Shown piece by piece: positions 59,751 to 64,000 of a stretch of DNA of 64,000 nt. Position 1 is the first letter of the stretch; each line of letters opens with the position of its first letter. Source of the stretch: OLB11 sp041392835 (GTDB lineage Bacteria > Bacteroidota > Bacteroidia > Chitinophagales > Chitinophagaceae); assembly GCA_041392835.1 (NCBI GenBank), contig JAWKLF010000001.1:434001-498000 (forward strand). Reading direction: 5' to 3'. Position numbers and translations under genes: made by a program. The notes under the pieces are model-generated. The model ran no database searches, was not told the origin of the DNA, and worked only from the letters and a program-made list of their open reading frames with translations.

Positions 59751-59780
59751 AAAGAGGAGAATTAATTCTCCTCTTTTTTT
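59751..59780 (+). terminator. Terminator of the LytTR regulator
   Basis: A perfect 26-base palindrome, AAAGAGGAGAATT followed by its reverse complement (59751-59776), then a T run; three bases past the stop. Confidence 0.88.
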
Positions 59781-60001
59781 CTTTCTCTAAAAATCTACTA
59801 AATGATTAAACAAGTTAAACCTTGAATAAAAATCTATAATTAATTTGCTAATAATTAGAATCTAAGGAACACGAACCGTTGACTATAATTGCTTAGCATT
59901 TCTTAATCAATACAAATGTAGAGCGCACCATAAGGGCTTTTTAAATATTTCGTTGAGATTGGATAAACGTTCGATAAAAAATATTTTTTTATAGCTCTAT
60001 A

Positions 60002-60112
60002 TAATACCAATCTTAAATTGGTTTCAGACCAATTTTTAGAGTGGTTTATAACGATATTGCTAATGTTCAGGCCATTTTTTTTGGTTTGTTACAGTAGTAT
60101 AATCGGTATAAA
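60002..60112 (+). repeat. Dispersed repeat, copy 3 (full length)
   Basis: About 111 bases starting TAATACCAATCTTAAATTGG and ending CAGTAGTATAATCGGTATAA; same orientation as copies 1 and 2 and differs from copy 2 at only a handful of positions. Confidence 0.8.
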
Positions 60113-60118
60113 ATAAAA

Positions 60119-60143
60119 AAAAGCATAATTCAATTATGCTTTT
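60119..60143. terminator. Hairpin with flanking A and T runs
   Basis: AAAAGCATAATT pairs with AATTATGCTTTT around one base, directly after repeat copy 3. Terminator-like on either strand; the transcript it would end is not obvious. Confidence 0.5.
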
Positions 60144-60456
60144 CAGATTGTTTGATTGAATAGACGTTTGTTTTGTTTTTTGTTTTTATGTATGTTATTT
60201 ATGTGATTTTTTAAAGTTATAAAATAAATCAAGTATATAAACAAGTGCTTATAGACTACATAATTATTTCCCGTAAATTATTTCAACAAAATTTCGTAAC
60301 GAATTTATTTTTAAGTCTATTCATTGAACAATATTTTAGCCATAGGGGTTAAATATATCGTTGAGTTTGTAAAAAACTTCGACAAATTCTAATCTTAAAA
60401 AATTAATACAAAACATAGTATAGATAAGCCTTTCAAAGAAAGATACATTAACAAAA

Positions 60457-60502
60457 AAAAGTACATAAAAAAATTTTTTAATAGATTTTTCAATGTACTT
60501 TT
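60457..60502. other. Inverted repeat in the leader of the beta-helix gene
   Basis: AAAAGTACAT (60457-60466) and ATGTACTTTT (60493-60502) are perfect inverted repeats separated by 26 A/T-rich bases, about 155 bases before the start codon at 60656. Could be a hairpin in the leader or a protein site. Confidence 0.4.
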
Positions 60503-60655
60503 ATGCAATAATTATTTCCTCGACGTTATTTCTTCAAAATTTCAATTACTAGTTGCTTGCATAATTTTATAAGTAGCAAAGGCTATTTATATATAGCAAT
60601 CAGACAGTAAAGTCTTTTATATTTTCATTTAATCATTAAAACAAAAAACAAGAAC

Positions 60656-63600
60656 ATGAAAAAAATTCTTTATTCAGTTTTATTACTGATGCTGACGACG
60701 GCGGTAACGCAAGCGCAAGTAGACGTCAGCGGAGCTGTAACCGGCAATGGTACCTATCCAACCTTAGGAGCTGCTATTACAGCTATTGGAACAGCCCAAA
60801 CGGGAGCCAATATTGTAGTGGATATCACAGCCAACACCACTGAAGCTGCTACAACTATAGTAATTGGTGCAGGCGATTGGGCATCTATGACGATCAAACC
60901 TTCTGGTGGAGCTTATACAATTACAGCAGCTACCACAGCTGGTGCCCCCATGATTGATCTTAGTGGTGCAGACAATGTAACTATTAATGGTTTGAATAGT
61001 GGTGGCAATGCCTTGACAATTGCTAATACTACCATTTCCGCCACTAGTGGTACATCTACCATTCGATTTATCGGAGATGCCACTTCAAACACCATCACGA
61101 ATTGTACCATACAAGGCTCTGCAACAGTACCAGTGGGTACTAATGGCGGTAATATCTATTTTGCTACGGGTACTACTACAGGTAACGATAATAATACCAT
61201 TTCGAATTGTAAAATAACAGCGGCTGGTACCAACTATCCTTCTAAAGGAATTTATTTAAATGGTACTACTACGAGCACTGCAATAGAAAATAGTAATATT
61301 ACTATTACAAACAACGAAATTTATGATTTCTTTTTGTCTGCAAGTTCAGCCGGTATTTATGTAGCTACAGGAAACACGCAAATAAGTATTACAAACAATA
61401 AATTATATCAAACAACGACTAAAACCTTTACTGCTTCAGGTACTATGTATGGTATCTATTGCTCTAATACAGGTACTACAGCATTGGGCGAAAACTTCAC
61501 AATTACTGGTAATACAGTAGGATATGCTAACGCATCAGGAACAGGTACTTATACATTAACAGGAGCTGTATCGGTAACATTCTATGGTATCTATCACGGA
61601 GCTTCATCAGCAACAACATCGCCAAGTAATTTAAACAATAATATTATCAGCGACATTAGTATTACGCAAACTACGGGTTCTGTATATGGTATAGCAAGTG
61701 TATCTTCCACAGGTGCAGCTAACACAATAAACATTAATGATAATGTCATTAAAAATTTCACATTGCTTACGGCTACTGGTACTCAATATGGAATTTCTTG
61801 GGGTAGTGGATTTAATGTCAATATATTAAACAACTCTATACATGATTTTACTAGAAATACTTCGGGCACTATGTATGGTATTTATTCGGGTTCATCTTCG
61901 AGCAATGAAAATGTATCAAACAATAGTGTGTACAATTTTTCTATCACTGCTACTACAGCCTCCTCACCTACCGTAAGAGGTATATCACAAGGAACATTAA
62001 CGAATGGCACCTCTAAAATATTTAGTAATAATCAGATATATAATTTTACAACCAATACTACTTCTTCAGCTGTTTTTGATGGCGTTTACGTTGGCTATTG
62101 TTTAGCGGTAGGAAATACTATTGTATCTAACAATACAGTACACGATATCACGGGTAATTGGGCCACAGCATATGGTGTACGTGTTGGTAATAATGGAGGG
62201 GTATCAATTCATGTTTTCAAAAACAAAATATACAACGTGAGTGGTGCTTTGGCAAACTCTGCTATATATGGTATATACCATTCAGCCAATACAGCCTATA
62301 TATATAATAACCTAGTGGGAGACTTGAATGCAAGTATATCTTCGCTAACGGCACCTGCGCCAAGTGTTGTAGGTGTGTATAGCTTAGCCGGTACTTGCGG
62401 TGTGTATAATAACACAATCAATTTAGCTTGTACTTCTACGGGTGCCAACTTCGGTACAGCAGGTGTTTATGCCAATACAGCCACTTCTTTTACGATGGCC
62501 AATAATGCTATAATAAACAACTCTACACCAAACGGAACAGGTTATACTATTGCTTATCAAAGAAGCTCTACTACAATAACTAGTTATAATAACAATTCTA
62601 ATCGTAACTGTTACTATGCTGGCTTTCCAAGTGCTACCAATTTATTGTTTTTTGATGGTACAAATGCAATACAAACTACTGCTGCTTTAGCAACATTTAT
62701 GGCCACAAGAGATGGAAGTTCATTTTCTGAAAACCCAAGCTTTTCGAGCTTAGTAGGCGCTAACTCAGATTACTTACATATTCCTAATGCGTCAGTTACA
62801 CAATTAGAAAGTGGTGGTCAAAATATAACAACACCATTAATATCTGATGACTATGATGGACATATACGATTTGGTAATACAGGCTATCCTGGGGGTAGCG
62901 CAGGCTTCCCATCAAACGGTACAGCACCCGATGTTGGTGCAGACGAGTTTGAAGGATCATCTCCAGCTCCGGGTCTTGTTTTGAATTCTGTTACTCCTAC
63001 TTTGACTTCGCAGTGTGTGGCAAGCCAAAGAGATATCATAGTAGATGCCACTTCGGTACTTGGTGTAATTACTGATGTTACTTTGTATTATAGTTACAAT
63101 GGAGTAGCTCAAACACCTGTTACGTTAAACTTTATGGGAGGAGATTCTTATTTTGGTTCTATACCCGCAGCAACAAGTCCAGCCAATGCTACAGTGGCAT
63201 GGTATGTAGTAGCTACAAACTCTATACCATTATCTACTACTTACACTGGTCAAAGCTATTCAGACGAACCTCTTACTGGCTCATCTGTATCGGCAAGTGC
63301 ATCTCCAGCTACAGTTTGTGCAGGTCAAGCGTCTACATTAATGGCAAATGTATCTGTACCCAATCAAACTAAAATAGTAGGCGCAGGAGCAACTACATCA
63401 GCTACCTATTCAAATCCATTTTATAGTTTATGGTCCAATACACATAATCAACATTTAATTTTGGCTTCTGAGTTGCAAGCTGCTGGTTTATCTGCAGGAA
63501 ATATTACTTCATTAGGTATAGATGTAACAGTAAATGGAACATTACCTATGATTAACTTATCAGTTGCTATGGCCAATACGTCTGCAACATCTATGGCAAG

Positions 63601-64000
63601 TTATGTATCGCCTACATTTACTACAGTATATACAAATGCATCATTAATGCCAACTGTTGGCGTTAATATGCTTAGCTTTTCTACGCCTTTTGTTTGGGAT
63701 GGTGTAAGTAATGTTGTTATAGATTTTTGTCATGATAATATGACTTCTACTGCTACTATGAGTAGAACGTGTAAAATGGACAACACATCATATATCTCAA
63801 CTATCCATGTAAATAGAACTTCTACTACAGGGGTTTCTATTTGTGGAAATACAGCTACGAATCTTTTAACGTATTCTGCAAGACCACAGTTTTATTTTAT
63901 AGGCAATGGCTCGCTACCTTTATCGGCTATTAGCTGGTCCGATGGTACCAATACAGTAGGAAGCACAAATCCTTTGGTAGTAAATCCTTTGGCAACCACT
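60656..64000 (+). CDS. Very large secreted beta-helix protein (3' partial)
   Basis: Frame stays open from the ATG at 60656 to the last base, 1115 codons visible. Signal peptide MKKILYSVLLLMLTTAVTQA, then QVDVSGAVTGNGTYPTLGAA. Residues about 25-760 are repeated short strands rich in Asn, Thr, Gly and Ile (NTITNCTI, NNTISNCKI, VSNNSVYNFS, NDNVIKNF), as in right-handed parallel beta-helix surface proteins. From about 775 an Ig/fibronectin-like region follows, then a domain with YSLWSNTHNQHLILAS, MASYVSPTFTTVY and VVIDFCHDN, often seen in T9SS-exported proteins. The C-terminal sorting signal would lie outside the window. Likely a surface adhesin; ligand unknown. Confidence 0.88.
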   Translation, partial: MKKILYSVLLLMLTTAVTQAQVDVSGAVTGNGTYPTLGAAITAIGTAQTGANIVVDITANTTEAATTIVIGAGDWASMTIKPSGGAYTITAATTAGAPMIDLSGADNVTINGLNSGGNALTIANTTISATSGTSTIRFIGDATSNTITNCTIQGSATVPVGTNGGNIYFATGTTTGNDNNTISNCKITAAGTNYPSKGIYLNGTTTSTAIENSNITITNNEIYDFFLSASSAGIYVATGNTQISITNNKLYQTTTKTFTASGTMYGIYCSNTGTTALGENFTITGNTVGYANASGTGTYTLTGAVSVTFYGIYHGASSATTSPSNLNNNIISDISITQTTGSVYGIASVSSTGAANTININDNVIKNFTLLTATGTQYGISWGSGFNVNILNNSIHDFTRNTSGTMYGIYSGSSSSNENVSNNSVYNFSITATTASSPTVRGISQGTLTNGTSKIFSNNQIYNFTTNTTSSAVFDGVYVGYCLAVGNTIVSNNTVHDITGNWATAYGVRVGNNGGVSIHVFKNKIYNVSGALANSAIYGIYHSANTAYIYNNLVGDLNASISSLTAPAPSVVGVYSLAGTCGVYNNTINLACTSTGANFGTAGVYANTATSFTMANNAIINNSTPNGTGYTIAYQRSSTTITSYNNNSNRNCYYAGFPSATNLLFFDGTNAIQTTAALATFMATRDGSSFSENPSFSSLVGANSDYLHIPNASVTQLESGGQNITTPLISDDYDGHIRFGNTGYPGGSAGFPSNGTAPDVGADEFEGSSPAPGLVLNSVTPTLTSQCVASQRDIIVDATSVLGVITDVTLYYSYNGVAQTPVTLNFMGGDSYFGSIPAATSPANATVAWYVVATNSIPLSTTYTGQSYSDEPLTGSSVSASASPATVCAGQASTLMANVSVPNQTKIVGAGATTSATYSNPFYSLWSNTHNQHLILASELQAAGLSAGNITSLGIDVTVNGTLPMINLSVAMANTSATSMASYVSPTFTTVYTNASLMPTVGVNMLSFSTPFVWDGVSNVVIDFCHDNMTSTATMSRTCKMDNTSYISTIHVNRTSTTGVSICGNTATNLLTYSARPQFYFIGNGSLPLSAISWSDGTNTVGSTNPLVVNPLATT

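Larger units (their letters stand above)
59781..60655. other. Long non-coding region upstream of the large beta-helix gene
   Basis: About 875 bases without a supportable gene. It holds dispersed repeat copy 3 (60002-60112), a hairpin at 60119-60143, a second hairpin at 60457-60502, and two loosely similar segments near 60264 and 60509 (both ATTATTTCC...AAAATTTC). Much of it is probably the 5' regulatory region of the gene at 60656. Confidence 0.55.

Overview
The window is AT-rich chromosomal DNA from a member of the Bacteroidota. The evidence is family content: a gliding-motility/T9SS type B C-terminal domain at the left edge, a T9SS-type tail on the 37.8 kb gene, secreted PKD/sortilin-like and beta-helix proteins, Bacteroidota-restricted DUF families (DUF2851, DUF5606, DUF3467, DUF6249), many -7 boxes matching TAnnTTTG, weak Shine-Dalgarno sites, and a tmRNA tag (GETSFAMAA) of Bacteroidota type. 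No rRNA, CRISPR array, prophage or intact insertion sequence was seen. I cannot name the genus; a Chitinophagales/Saprospirales-like lineage is a guess.

Layout. 0-0.25 kb: tail of a large secreted protein. 0.55-4.05 kb: four-gene restriction-modification island on the minus strand (XRE controller, m5C methyltransferase, m6A methyltransferase, HNH nuclease) with a palindromic operator. 4.3-4.44 kb: small inverted-repeat element doubling as terminator. 4.4-21.3 kb: mostly housekeeping genes: PpiD-like foldase, nadA, DUF2851, alkD-like, pyrF, gmk, TlpA-like thioredoxin, iscS, methylmalonyl-CoA epimerase, di-haem peroxidase, Mrp, mnmG. 21.5-24.3 kb: a broken alpha/beta hydrolase, an ECF sigma-factor cluster, tRNA-Phe and a 41-residue membrane protein. 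24.3-32.3 kb: recQ, a TPR protein, an isolated N-terminal piece of priA, and carB split in two by a repeat-bounded insert that carries a small gene. 32.5-39.5 kb: ABC permease, DUF5606, gcvH, a lipoprotein/7TM/histidine kinase/LuxR-type regulator operon, a T9SS cargo and upp. 39.5-46.7 kb: a cluster of large secreted proteins; two share a C-terminal module ending in paired dockerin-like calcium sites. 46.7-56 kb: DUF2279, gpsA, DUF4349, DUF3467-guaA, a periplasmic-binding-protein-like gene, tandem OmpA protein, thioesterase, rnc. 56.1-64 kb: tmRNA, hybrid histidine kinase with divergent LytTR regulator, a long non-coding stretch, and the start of a very large secreted beta-helix protein cut by the window edge.

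The cell envelope dominates the accessory content: secreted surface proteins lie beside signalling genes. Nucleotide genes (pyrF, carB, upp, gmk, guaA) are scattered rather than in one operon. A roughly 110-bp repeat occurs three times in one orientation between genes (46.7, 56.6, 60.0 kb). The most unusual observation is the carB split, where the inserted repeats themselves supply the new stop codon and the new start codon. Second are the isolated PriA DNA-binding domain next to it and the two-methyltransferase restriction island.
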